Origin: Aeromonas tecta | GTDB lineage: Bacteria > Pseudomonadota > Gammaproteobacteria > Enterobacterales > Aeromonadaceae | Reading direction: 5' to 3' | DNA: 38,077 nt | Assembly (NCBI RefSeq): GCF_000820185.1 | Contig: NZ_CDCA01000044.1 | Span: 1 to 38,077, forward strand | Part shown: positions 13,713 through 21,998 of the stretch, piece by piece | Position numbering within the stretch: the stretch's first letter is position 1 | Layout: the number at the start of each line of letters is the position of its first letter | The notes under the pieces: generated by a model | The model's input: only the letters and a program-made list of their open reading frames with translations | The model's database searches: none | What the model was told of the DNA's origin: nothing | Made by a program: the position numbers and the translations under genes

Positions 13713-16609
13713 TCCAGATCCATGGTGTGATCACTGACCCTGCTGGCAAGCCGGTACCGAGGGCACTCATTGAGTTGCGGGCCCTCAGTTCCACCAGTGA
13801 GGTGTTGATGGGGTCGGCAATGACCTTCAAATGTGAGCAGGATGGGGGATATCGATTCCAGCTGGCGGCCGGCACCTACGATGTCTATGCCCAGAACGAC
13901 CTGTGTGGGGACATGGATTACATGGGGACCGGGGTGGTGGCGGCTCAAAGTACCGATGGCCCCCTGAACAGCATCCTGGTCGATAGCGGTATCAACCTGA
14001 CGCCCCCTCTGCTTGATCGAGCGGTAGAGGCCATGCAGCGGTCAGAAGCAGCGGCAGAAGCCACTGCCGAAGATCGGCTGCAGACCGGCAATGATGTGGT
14101 GACTGCGGAGCAGGCAATGCAGGTCGCGACTGAGCAGGCTGCGGCGGCATCCACATCGGCTGCTACGGCAGGCAGTCAAGCGGGTGATGCGGCGACCAGC
14201 GCGGGGGATGCTGCAGGGTCTGCGAGCAGAGCCCAGAAGTGGGCGGATAACCCGGTTGATGTGGCGGTGGTCCCTGGCAAGCATTCTGCTTTGCATCATG
14301 CGACCAAGGCGAGTGCCTCGGCATCGGAATCTGCAACAAGCGCAACGGCGGCCGCGGCCAGTGCTAGTACCGCATCAGCCAAGGCGACCAGTGCGAGTAC
14401 CAGCGCCACCACGGCGACGGCCAAGGCCAGTGAGGCTGCCGCCAGTGCGAGCACGGCTGCCACCCATGCGAGTGCTGCTAACAGTTCCAAAGTCGCGGCG
14501 GCTACCTCCGCCACCAATGCCGGTACCCACGCCAGTAATGCTGAGAAGGCAGCCCAGGCGGCAGAGGGGGTGAAGGTGGTGACGCTGGATAACGCGGCTA
14601 GGGTCGGCACGCTGGCGGAGCAAGTCACGGCTGACCGGACCCAAGTACAGGAGAAAACCTCCCAGGTTGCGGCAAATGCGGTGACAGTCGCCGGGCAGGC
14701 CAAAGAAGTCAGCACCAACACCGACACCGTCTCACAGGCCAAAACTGCCGTTCAGGGCATGCGGGATGTGGTGGTGGCGAAGACGACCCAGGCACAGGCT
14801 GCGGCAGACACGGCGAGCACTAAGGCGAGCCAGGCGGCGCAAGATCAGGCCTCGGCCAATGCCAGCTCCCAGCGCGCCAGTGTGTCAGAGGGGATGGCGG
14901 AGGCCTGGGCGCAAAATCCGGAAGGGAGCGATATCAACGGGCGCCCCGGGGAGTTCTCGGCTTTGCATTGGGCGCTGCAGGCTCAGAAGTGGGCGCAGGC
15001 CATCACCTCGCAGTTGGTCTGGGCTGGCCCCTGGAATGCCGCCGCGGGGGCGCCAGCTGTGCCGGTGGCGAATCAAGGCGTGCCGTTTTATCGGATCTCT
15101 CACCCTGGGGTGATCGCCAGCGTTTCCTATGTGGCGGGTGATTACCTGCACTGGGATCCGGCCACCCGTACCTGGTTCAAGATCGATGGCTCGGACGCGG
15201 TGATCTCGGTCAATGGCATGACTGGGGCCGTGGTGCTGAGTGCGGCCGATGTGGGGGCCAGGCCAGCCAGTTGGGTACCAGGATGGGCTGACATCACCAA
15301 CAAGCCGGTGACCATGCCCCCCTCTGAGCACAGCCACCCGTGGTCGCAGATCTCCAACGTCCCGGTATACGCATCGCGCTGGCCCACCCTTGCAGAGGTG
15401 GGGGCCGCCGCCGCGAGCCACACCCATCCCTGGTCGCAGCTGACGGGGATCCCCACCTATGCGACTCGCTGGCCCGCTTGGGGGGAAGTGACAGACAAGC
15501 CTGACTTGGCCGCAGCATCCCACCGGCACCCTTGGAACCAGATTGATCAGATCCCGGTCACGGCCTCACGGTGGCCAACTTGGAGCGAGGTCACCGGTAA
15601 ACCCAGTATCGCCGCCGCGGCACACCGCCACCCCTGGAGTGAGCTGAATGAAGTGCCTGCCACCGCGAGTCGCTGGCCGAGCTACGACGAGGTGACCGAT
15701 AAGCCTGATTTCGCTGCGGTAGCTCACCGGCATTCGTGGAGCCAGCTCGATCAGGTACCGGTTCAGGCGACCCGCTGGCCAGCGTGGGGAGAAGTGACTG
15801 GGAAACCGGGCACAATGCCACCATCTGCACACACTCATGCCTGGGCGGATGTGACGGGAGCACCAGCTCAGGCGACTCGTTGGCCGGCGTGGGGGGAAGT
15901 AACGGGTAAGCCGTCCTCGATGCCGCCATCAGCGCATAACCACCCATGGTCCGAGCTGACAGGTGTCCCAACGCAAGCGACCCGCTGGCCTGCATGGGGT
16001 GAGGTAACCGATAAACCGGATCTGGCGGCAGTGGACCACTCTCACCTCGGCAGCTTACTCAACCCGATCAGCTTGGCGAAGGAGGACCTGGATACCATCA
16101 AGACGCCGGGCCACTACGCCCAGCACGCGAACGCTAATACCTCTGCAGCTCAGCATTATCCAGAGAACTCTGCCGGCAGCCTGATTGTGACCTCTGGTGC
16201 TGGCCCCCAGCAGCGTTACCACGTCTACAACTCCAGCCGGGTGTGGACCCGAGCGCAATACAGCACCGGTGCCTGGACTGCTTGGGCAAGGGATTACAAC
16301 ACCTTAAACAAGCCCTCTGCCGCTGACGTAGGTGTGGGCACGGTGATCTTTACCGGCCCAGTTCCTTCGTTTCCCGGGGCCACCATACCGAAAGTCGCGG
16401 GCTTGTACGCAATGGCTTATCACAACAACTCAACGCCTTATCAACGGGACACTGTGATGATCTGGTGGGATGGCGGAGCCTCTGGCGCTGACTGCTGGGG
16501 GGCCAGTCGTGTGTCTGCACTTGCGGTCTACATCAGCAAGGACGGACAGGTGAATAACACCGCTAATGGCAGTGGCTTCACACTGCTCTCCATCACGAAA
16601 GTGTACTAA
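13709..16609 (+). CDS. Tail fibre protein, Stf-like with tandem HxH repeats
   Basis: This 966-residue protein is likely the receptor-binding side fibre. Residues 1-80 resemble the N-terminal attachment domain of lambda-type prophage tail fibres (IQIHGVITDPAGKPVPRALIEL, then AAGTYDVYAQND). About residues 100-420 form an Ala/Ser/Thr-rich heptad region with motifs such as AQKWADNPVDVAVVPGKHSALHH, as in lambda Stf. About 430-510 is a globular carbohydrate-type segment (WAGPWNAAAGAPAVPVANQG). About 540-777 contains seven repeats of roughly 34 residues with HxH motifs. The C-terminus contains a knob-like domain (DLDTIKTPGHYAQHANANTS, YNSSRVWTRAQY). The start overlaps the adaptor stop. Lambda-like fibres on podoviruses indicate modular exchange. 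Confidence 0.9.
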   Translation: MIQIHGVITDPAGKPVPRALIELRALSSTSEVLMGSAMTFKCEQDGGYRFQLAAGTYDVYAQNDLCGDMDYMGTGVVAAQSTDGPLNSILVDSGINLTPPLLDRAVEAMQRSEAAAEATAEDRLQTGNDVVTAEQAMQVATEQAAAASTSAATAGSQAGDAATSAGDAAGSASRAQKWADNPVDVAVVPGKHSALHHATKASASASESATSATAAAASASTASAKATSASTSATTATAKASEAAASASTAATHASAANSSKVAAATSATNAGTHASNAEKAAQAAEGVKVVTLDNAARVGTLAEQVTADRTQVQEKTSQVAANAVTVAGQAKEVSTNTDTVSQAKTAVQGMRDVVVAKTTQAQAAADTASTKASQAAQDQASANASSQRASVSEGMAEAWAQNPEGSDINGRPGEFSALHWALQAQKWAQAITSQLVWAGPWNAAAGAPAVPVANQGVPFYRISHPGVIASVSYVAGDYLHWDPATRTWFKIDGSDAVISVNGMTGAVVLSAADVGARPASWVPGWADITNKPVTMPPSEHSHPWSQISNVPVYASRWPTLAEVGAAAASHTHPWSQLTGIPTYATRWPAWGEVTDKPDLAAASHRHPWNQIDQIPVTASRWPTWSEVTGKPSIAAAAHRHPWSELNEVPATASRWPSYDEVTDKPDFAAVAHRHSWSQLDQVPVQATRWPAWGEVTGKPGTMPPSAHTHAWADVTGAPAQATRWPAWGEVTGKPSSMPPSAHNHPWSELTGVPTQATRWPAWGEVTDKPDLAAVDHSHLGSLLNPISLAKEDLDTIKTPGHYAQHANANTSAAQHYPENSAGSLIVTSGAGPQQRYHVYNSSRVWTRAQYSTGAWTAWARDYNTLNKPSAADVGVGTVIFTGPVPSFPGATIPKVAGLYAMAYHNNSTPYQRDTVMIWWDGGASGADCWGASRVSALAVYISKDGQVNNTANGSGFTLLSITKVY
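15325..16047 (+). repeat. Seven tandem ~105-bp repeats coding for HxH fibre units
   Basis: Within the fibre gene, units of about 34 codons repeat with the core TRWPAWGEVT-KP and the flanking HxHPWS. Eight HxH motifs occur (HSH, HTH, HRH three times, HTH, HNH, HSH). In phage T4 gp37, HxH motifs coordinate iron along the fibre tip; a similar metal-bound trimer is inferred here. The repetition invites recombinational length change. Confidence 0.85.
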
Positions 16610-16634
16610 CTAGCCACACCAACAAGGACATGAC

Positions 16635-16880
16635 ATGAGCAATCGAGTTACCCGGTACCTCTTTCGCGTGCTGGTCTCCATTGACCAGCTTGGCAACACC
16701 CTCCTGGGCGGCCGGCCTGATGAAACCATCTCTGGCAACGTGGGCTACAACGCCAAGCAGGGAAAGCCTTGGGCATTGAGGGCAGAGAAAGCCATCAACT
16801 TCATCATGCGCAGTCCGACACACTGCAGGGACAGCATCGAGTATGACGAGCGCAAGATCCCACTTCGCAATGCTTGGTGA
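16635..16880 (+). CDS. Small conserved phage protein, unknown function
   Basis: This 81-residue protein reads MSNRVTRYLFRVLVSIDQLGN, then GGRPDETISG, and ends in a basic, Cys-containing helix region (FIMRSPTHCRDSIEYDERK). The pattern IDQLxN followed by GGxPDETIS recurs, to my knowledge, in short hypothetical proteins of many tailed phages, often near lysis or tail genes. An AAGGACATGAC site precedes the ATG. It is the last gene of the second late block; promoter copy 3 begins 3 bp after its stop. No biochemical role can be given. Confidence 0.75.
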   Translation: MSNRVTRYLFRVLVSIDQLGNTLLGGRPDETISGNVGYNAKQGKPWALRAEKAINFIMRSPTHCRDSIEYDERKIPLRNAW

Positions 16881-16882
16881 GC

Positions 16883-16911
16883 TTGCTCAGCGCCTGGTGC
16901 AGCGTTAGCAT
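16883..16911 (+). promoter_or_regulatory. Repeated late-type promoter, copy 3 (before the tail/ejection block)
   Basis: TTGCTC (16883-16888), exactly 17 bp ending CAGCGT, then TAGCAT (16906-16911). The bases after the -10 (AGCCCCATCATGG) closely match copies 2 and 4. It begins just after the preceding stop codon and is followed at once by a terminator. Confidence 0.6.
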
Positions 16912-16923
16912 AGCCCCATCATG

Positions 16924-16950
16924 GCCCTGCTCTAACGAGTGGGGCTTTTT
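16924..16950 (+). terminator. Intrinsic terminator just after promoter copy 3
   Basis: GCCCTGCTC (16924-16932) pairs with GAGTGGGGC (16937-16945), including two G-U pairs, around a 4-nt loop, followed by TTTTT. It starts about 13 bp after the -10 element, so unmodified transcripts would be very short. Confidence 0.82.
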
Positions 16951-16974
16951 CATTTCTAGCCTTAGAGAAACCCC

Positions 16975-18585
16975 ATGCCATTGATCGACATCGTGACTAT
17001 GCGAGGCATGGTGCCGCGTGTGGCAGACCACCTATTGCCGGACGAGGCGGCCACCCTAGCCCAAGATTGTCATTTTGACCGCGGGGTGGTGGCGCCACTG
17101 ATGACAGACAAGGTGGCTGGCGTTTCCCTGCCGATCACCCCCAAGACGCTGTTCCACTACTACGGCGCGCACTGGTTTGCCTGGAACAAGCAGGTGGAGG
17201 TCATGCGATCGCCCATAGCTCAGGATCAGTACAACCGTGTCTACTTCACCGATGGGGAGTTTCCCAAGCTGACCTACGACGCGATCGCCACTGGGGGCAG
17301 CAACAAGCCCACGGCCTGGTATCGGCTGGGGGTGCCGGTGCCGGCCACGCCGCCGAACGTGCAATCCGTCACGCCACCCTCTGGCAGCAAGGATGATGAC
17401 CCGACGGATGATGAGACCCGTTTCTACGTGGAGACCTACGTGACCGGGCTGGGGGAGGAGGGTGCCCCGGGACCGGCCAGCGGCAAGACGGCGATCCCGA
17501 TCCCGGGCTCGACGGTGGTTGTGGGCTTGTCTGCGGTCCCGACCAACAACAGCAATATCACTCGGCGGCGGCTCTACCGCTCGGTGTCGGGTGGTGGTCT
17601 CGCTGACTATCTGCTGGTTGCCGATCTGCCCATTGCGACGGCCAGCTACAGCGATGCCAGGAAGGATGGGGAGCTGGGGCCGGTACTTGAGACCTACGGC
17701 TACAGCATGCCCCCCGACAAGATGCGCGGGATTTGCCTGATGGCCAATGGCATCTGCGCCGGGTTTGTCGGCAATGCGGTCCTGTTTTCCGAGCCCTTCC
17801 TGCCCTATGCCTGGCCGGATCAATACAAGCTGACCACAGAGCACGACATTGTGGCGATCGCGGCCATCGACACGGCGCTGGTTGTGGGCACTAAGGGCTA
17901 CCCCTATCTCTTCCAAGGGGCGTCCCCGTCCTCCATCACTGGTCAGAAGCTCACGCCTACCCCACAGGCTTGTGTCAGCGCTCGCTCCATGGTGGCACTG
18001 GATGGGATGGTCTTGTACGCCGCGCCGGATGGACTGGTCGGCGTCGGGGCTGACGGTGGTGTGCTGGTGACTGAGGGGATCATCACTCGGGAGCAGTGGC
18101 AGGCTCTGAAACCCGACACGCTGCGAGCCTGGTACAGCGAGGGGCGTTATGTGGCCCAGACCGATAGCCATGGCTTTGTGTTTGACCCCAGATCCGGTGA
18201 TCTGCGCTGGATTTCGGGGCGCTGGGATGCGGCGGTCGCAGACATGCAGCTCGATGCCCTGATGATTGCCAAAGGTACCCAGCTGCATCAATGGCGTGGC
18301 GGCGCTGGTGCCCTGCCAATGTGCTGGCGGTCCAAGGAGTTTGTGCTGCCCCCTGGCGTGCGCCTCAGTTGTGCGCGGGTGATGAGTGAGGCCGTCGAAC
18401 AAGTTGGCTTTGCGCTGATTGTCGATGGGGTCAGGGTGTTCGAGCTGATGGCGGGTCAGGTCCCGCCGTTCGGATTCCGGTTGCCGCCACTGCGGGGCCA
18501 GCGCTGGCAAGTCGAGGTGAGAGGAGCCGCCGTGGTCGAGCGGATTACCCTGGGCGGCAGTATGGCGGAGGTCTGTCTGCAATGA
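16975..18585 (+). CDS. Tail / virion structural protein
   Basis: This 536-residue protein begins MPLIDIVTMRGMVPRVADHLLP, where a short N-terminal pattern (MRGxxPR, LLPDxxAxxAxD) is common to phage proteins annotated as tail or virion structural proteins. It contains a region like a fibronectin or Ig unit (FYVETYVTGLGEEGAPGPAS) and then beta-propeller-like repeats (GICLMANGICAGFVGNAVLFSEPFLP, TALVVGTKGYPYLFQG, MVLYAAPDGLVGVG). It is the first gene after promoter copy 3 and overlaps the next gene (ATGA). A hub or tail-tube role is inferred from order; the exact location in the virion is unknown. Confidence 0.75.
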   Translation: MPLIDIVTMRGMVPRVADHLLPDEAATLAQDCHFDRGVVAPLMTDKVAGVSLPITPKTLFHYYGAHWFAWNKQVEVMRSPIAQDQYNRVYFTDGEFPKLTYDAIATGGSNKPTAWYRLGVPVPATPPNVQSVTPPSGSKDDDPTDDETRFYVETYVTGLGEEGAPGPASGKTAIPIPGSTVVVGLSAVPTNNSNITRRRLYRSVSGGGLADYLLVADLPIATASYSDARKDGELGPVLETYGYSMPPDKMRGICLMANGICAGFVGNAVLFSEPFLPYAWPDQYKLTTEHDIVAIAAIDTALVVGTKGYPYLFQGASPSSITGQKLTPTPQACVSARSMVALDGMVLYAAPDGLVGVGADGGVLVTEGIITREQWQALKPDTLRAWYSEGRYVAQTDSHGFVFDPRSGDLRWISGRWDAAVADMQLDALMIAKGTQLHQWRGGAGALPMCWRSKEFVLPPGVRLSCARVMSEAVEQVGFALIVDGVRVFELMAGQVPPFGFRLPPLRGQRWQVEVRGAAVVERITLGGSMAEVCLQ

Positions 18586-20342
18586 GCAAGAACACCTTCC
18601 GAGCCAGCAGCACCCAGCAGGGGCTGACCGAGAACATGCAGATCCTGACCGGCCAGAAAGGGGACCGGCTGGATAAGGCGCTGACCCTGCGCGAGGCCGC
18701 CAGCCTGGGGATGCTGAATCTACGGCGTACCGCCGGTGGCGCAGTGGTGCCGGAGCTCCCTCCGGCCAACAACGTCGATCCGGAGTGGAGTGGCGTTCAG
18801 CCGCCCCATGCCCCGGTCAACGTCTCGGTCAGTGGCGCATTTCATACCATCGTGCTGACCTGGGACGCCCCGACATACTGGGGGCATGCCTTTGCCGAGG
18901 TGTGGCGCTCTGGGGACGACAACCTGAGTCATGCGGTCAGGGTCGGGACGACACTGGCCAACGTCTATGCCGATGCGGTGGGCAAGGAGTTTTCCGCCTT
19001 CTACTGGGTGCGGTTCGTCAACAAGAATGCCATGGAAGGCCCCTATCAAGGCACCGAGGGTTTGCATGCTGCAACCAGCAAGGATGTGCAGGACATTCTG
19101 GATGAGCTGCAGGGGAAGATTGAAGCGAGTCACCTGGTCCAGTCACTGCTGGAGCCCATACAGCAGGTGCCACAGCTTTCCAACAACCTCAACCAGCTCG
19201 GTGCCAGCCTGGATGAGGAGGTGCGGGCGCGCACCAATGCCCAGGAAGCGCTGGCCCAGAAGATCACGCAAGTCACCGCCGGATTCAAAGAGGGGGATAC
19301 CCAGCTGGCTGGCCAGATCACCACCGAGACGGAGGCCAGGGCTTCGGCAGATGGTGCGCTTGGGAAGCGGATCGACACGGTGACCGCCAAGGCCGGTGAG
19401 TTAGGGGCAGCCGTTCAGCAGCAAAGCCAGGCCATCGCGGATCTCGAGGGCGGGGCTCAAGCCATGTGGAGTGCCAAGGCGAGCGCCGGCGAGATAACGG
19501 CAGGGATTGGCCTCATCGCCAAGTCTGATGGCACCAGCCAGGTGGCCATCTCAGCGTCCCAGGTCTTTGTGTTTGACCCAAACAGCAGTACGCCGATGGC
19601 GCCGCTTTTTGCCATCGACAACGGCCAGGTCGTGATGGCGGAGACCATTATTCGCAAGGCCACCATTCAGATCCTGAACTCCGAGAAGATCACGGCTGAC
19701 TACATCAAGGCCGGGGTCAGCATCTCGGCGCCCTCTATCTCGGGCGGCTCCTTCGATATGGGCAACGCCTTCATGTCGGGGGGATCCGCTGGTTTTGGCC
19801 TGGGCGGGCCTTATAGCGGGTGGGGGAAGGGCTGGTTCACCATCATTTACAGCGACGGCAACCTCTACACCAACCGGCTGACTGCCCAGGGCGGGCGCAT
19901 CGACAACATGACGATGCGCAACTGCACGATTGAAGAGGATTGTGTGGTGAAAGGGACTATCTACGCAGACCGTATTGTCGGTGATGTGACCACGCTGATT
20001 AAGCCCTCTGGCAATTTCAATATCGCGGCGTACAAGCGGGCGAGGAACATGGTTTGCATCCGAGCGATTGCGGGAAGTGCTGTCGTATCCGGGGTGGGGG
20101 TGATGGGGGTCACCCTGATTTGCAAGATGAATGGCGTGGAGATCTCACGCGCAACGACTCAGGCCGAATACGCCGTGGGGATTAACCAGATCCGGATGCG
20201 AGCCAGTATGCAGGATGCGTTTGTTATCCCCGCCAATACCAATGCCAGCATCACCTTCGAGGTGGCGCCATTCGGTGGCGTGAGCAGCATCTCCGATCGG
20301 ATCATCGAGGGGAACAGCATATGGCTGATGGGGCTTGTATGA
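18582..20342 (+). CDS. Tail tip / receptor-binding protein with FN3 and gpJ C-terminal-like region
   Basis: This 586-residue protein has a short N-terminal virion-binding part and a fibronectin type III-like domain near residues 80-165 (VNVSVSGAFHTIVLTWDAP, FYWVRFVNKNAMEGP). A long coiled coil follows at about 165-300. The region near 305-430 closely resembles the C-terminal part of lambda-type tip protein J (AGIGLIAKSDGTSQVAISA, ATIQILNSEKITADYIKAG, then GGSFDMGNAFMSGG). The last 120 residues form a distinct beta-rich module likely to vary with receptor. In siphophages this region belongs to a much larger tip protein; here it is a stand-alone gene in a short-tailed phage. Confidence 0.82.
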   Translation: MSKNTFRASSTQQGLTENMQILTGQKGDRLDKALTLREAASLGMLNLRRTAGGAVVPELPPANNVDPEWSGVQPPHAPVNVSVSGAFHTIVLTWDAPTYWGHAFAEVWRSGDDNLSHAVRVGTTLANVYADAVGKEFSAFYWVRFVNKNAMEGPYQGTEGLHAATSKDVQDILDELQGKIEASHLVQSLLEPIQQVPQLSNNLNQLGASLDEEVRARTNAQEALAQKITQVTAGFKEGDTQLAGQITTETEARASADGALGKRIDTVTAKAGELGAAVQQQSQAIADLEGGAQAMWSAKASAGEITAGIGLIAKSDGTSQVAISASQVFVFDPNSSTPMAPLFAIDNGQVVMAETIIRKATIQILNSEKITADYIKAGVSISAPSISGGSFDMGNAFMSGGSAGFGLGGPYSGWGKGWFTIIYSDGNLYTNRLTAQGGRIDNMTMRNCTIEEDCVVKGTIYADRIVGDVTTLIKPSGNFNIAAYKRARNMVCIRAIAGSAVVSGVGVMGVTLICKMNGVEISRATTQAEYAVGINQIRMRASMQDAFVIPANTNASITFEVAPFGGVSSISDRIIEGNSIWLMGLV

Positions 20343-20701
20343 ATGAGGTTCTGATTGATCGCATCGCCAGGGACACCCGGGACCCACAACTGCACCACAC
20401 CTTGAATGACGCCTGCCGCAACAAGCAGGCGTTTTTGTTTGTGCGTGGGGCAGATGGGTTCGTCCTGAAACCGGCGATGGAGGCGGGGGCCTGCGGTGTG
20501 GTGGTGTGGGTCGGATGGGGAGGGCAGGGAGCCCCGGTCAGGCACCTGCCAGAGGTAAAACGCCTAGCCAGGATGATTGGTGCTCGCTGGCTGCGGTTCC
20601 ACTCGACCAGGCGCGGTTGGCTCAAGGTGGCGCCAAAGATGGGATGGGTACGCCAACCCGATGACGACGACGGCATGCTGGTGTTTCAGATCAACCTGTG
20701 A
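20339..20701 (+). CDS. Small GNAT-like phage protein
   Basis: Starting at the ATG at 20339, which overlaps the previous stop (ATGA), the protein has 120 residues. The middle and end read KPAMEAGACGVVVWVGWG, RLARMIGARWLRFHSTRRGW and APKMGWVRQPDDDDGMLVF. This is similar in layout to truncated GNAT acetyltransferase-like proteins found beside phage tail genes (beta strand, helix with an Arg-rich pocket, and a final strand). An upstream ATG at 20321 would add six residues. Catalytic competence is not shown. A perfect terminator-like hairpin lies in its first 100 bp. Confidence 0.6.
   Translation: MNEVLIDRIARDTRDPQLHHTLNDACRNKQAFLFVRGADGFVLKPAMEAGACGVVVWVGWGGQGAPVRHLPEVKRLARMIGARWLRFHSTRRGWLKVAPKMGWVRQPDDDDGMLVFQINL
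20409..20440 (+). terminator. Terminator-like hairpin inside the 5' end of the GNAT-like gene
   Basis: ACGCCTGC (20409-20416) pairs perfectly with GCAGGCGT (20425-20432) around an 8-nt loop and is followed by TTTTGTTTG. It lies about 70 bp into the coding sequence and could end the transcript of the preceding receptor-binding gene, or attenuate this gene. Confidence 0.6.
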
Positions 20702-20710
20702 GGTGGAGTG

Positions 20711-21340
20711 ATGGGTAAGGGCGGTTCTAACGAGATCAAAGAGACCTCGGCGCAGAAGGCCATGGCGGACATTGCGATGAAGCAATGGGGGATCTACCAG
20801 TCGGATCTCAAGCAGTACGAAGACATTTTCATGGACAAGGTGGACAAGTTGAACGGGGAGGAGGCCTTTGACGATGCCGCGGGTACCGCAGCCCTGGGCA
20901 CGGCCCACAGCTTCGGTGAGGCGCGGGAGGGGCTATCTGATGCCATGGCTGCGTCTGGAGTAGACCCGACGAGCGGCAAATATCAGGACACCATGCACGA
21001 GTTAGAAACAGACCAGGCGCTAAGCCAAACCGATACCACCAACCGCACGCAGTCCAGTCAGCAGGACAAGTATGTGGCCGGGCTCAAGGATGTGGTCTCG
21101 ATGGGACAGGGGCAGAAGGCTGAGGCCCTTGAGGGATATAGCAGCCTGGCCAGCTCCAGCCTCAACAAGGCTGCGAGCGATGCCCAAACGAAGTTCAACA
21201 ACAAGCAGGCTGTGTTGGGGTTGGTCGGTACTGTTGGTGGCGCTGCAACGGCCTATGGCATGAACAGCGCCGCAGGGGGGACCGCGGCGGGGAAGAAGAT
21301 CAGCCCGACTGCCAGCGTCCTGCAAAACAAGGGCTACTAA
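20711..21340 (+). CDS. Probable internal virion (ejection) protein
   Basis: This 209-residue protein begins MGKGGSNEIKETSAQKAMAD and is mostly helical, with Gln/Ala/Ser-rich stretches (QALSQTDTTNRTQSSQQDKY). A Gly/Ala-rich hydrophobic segment lies near residues 165-190 (GLVGTVGGAATAYGMNSAAGG). It precedes two smaller genes and a 501-residue protein of similar composition, all before the giant gene. This is where podoviruses encode proteins injected with DNA. The ATG at 20711 follows GAGGTGGAG; a GTG one codon earlier is possible. Function is inferred from order and composition. Confidence 0.7.
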   Translation: MGKGGSNEIKETSAQKAMADIAMKQWGIYQSDLKQYEDIFMDKVDKLNGEEAFDDAAGTAALGTAHSFGEAREGLSDAMAASGVDPTSGKYQDTMHELETDQALSQTDTTNRTQSSQQDKYVAGLKDVVSMGQGQKAEALEGYSSLASSSLNKAASDAQTKFNNKQAVLGLVGTVGGAATAYGMNSAAGGTAAGKKISPTASVLQNKGY

Positions 21341-21351
21341 GGGGGTAACCG

Positions 21352-21732
21352 ATGGGATGGGCTTCGGACCAATTTGCCAGCATCACCCGGCAGCAATACG
21401 ACGACTGGTTGACGCGCTTCTACCCGAAGCAGAAAGAGCTGATGGAGCAGGCCACGAGTGGCCAGTTGCTGCGTGACCAGCTTGGCCGCGTCGAGCAGAA
21501 CAACACCAATGCGCTGGTATCCGCACAGCAGGCTACTGCCAATCGCAATGGTCGTATGGGGGTCGCAGCACCGGCTAACCCACAAGACAACAGCCAGGGG
21601 CTGCGCATGGCGTTGATGACGGCCGGTACCGAGAATGGCCTGCGTGAGCAGGAGAAAGAACGTCAGATGGGGATCCTCACCGGGGCCGATGCCGGCTTGC
21701 GAGAGGCGATTAAAGCAGGCGGGGGAATGTGA
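21352..21732 (+). CDS. Small helical virion-associated protein, unknown
   Basis: This 126-residue protein begins MGWASDQFASITRQQYDDWL and is helical and polar throughout, with a central AQQATANRNGRMGVAAPANP stretch. Its stop overlaps the start of the next gene, and a GGGGTAACC site precedes the ATG. Its position among ejection-type genes suggests a structural or internal virion role, but no family is recognised. Confidence 0.65.
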   Translation: MGWASDQFASITRQQYDDWLTRFYPKQKELMEQATSGQLLRDQLGRVEQNNTNALVSAQQATANRNGRMGVAAPANPQDNSQGLRMALMTAGTENGLREQEKERQMGILTGADAGLREAIKAGGGM

Positions 21733-21989
21733 TGGGATATGGACTGATTGATATTGGCGCCCAGACGCGGCGCCAGGCCATGCAGGGGATGAACGAGTCG
21801 GCAAAGTTGGACGAGGCGCGTGAGACCGCCAACAAGAACCTCAAGGCACAGCAGAAGCAGCAGACGATGACCAACGTGGGGACCGGTGCGGCCGTCGGCG
21901 CCATGGCTGGGGCCCAGGCGGGCTCAGTCGGTGGACCATGGGGCGCCGTAATCGGTGCCGGTGTCGGCCTCTTGGCCAGCTTGTTCTAA
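21732..21989 (+). CDS. Small protein with Gly-zipper membrane segment (ejection-type)
   Basis: This 85-residue protein has a helical, charged N-terminal half. The C-terminal segment is rich in Gly and Ala (GTGAAVGAMAGAQAGSVGGP, then GAVIGAGVGLLASLF), typical of glycine-zipper membrane-inserting peptides. Such a protein could help form the channel used during DNA entry (inference). The ATG at 21732 overlaps the previous stop (TGATG); a GTG one codon earlier is the alternative. Confidence 0.65.
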   Translation: MGYGLIDIGAQTRRQAMQGMNESAKLDEARETANKNLKAQQKQQTMTNVGTGAAVGAMAGAQAGSVGGPWGAVIGAGVGLLASLF

Positions 21990-21998
21990 GGAGGAGTG

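Noticed and set aside
15325..16047. CRISPR-like regular repeats
   Set aside because: They are in-frame coding repeats of the fibre protein with no unique spacers.
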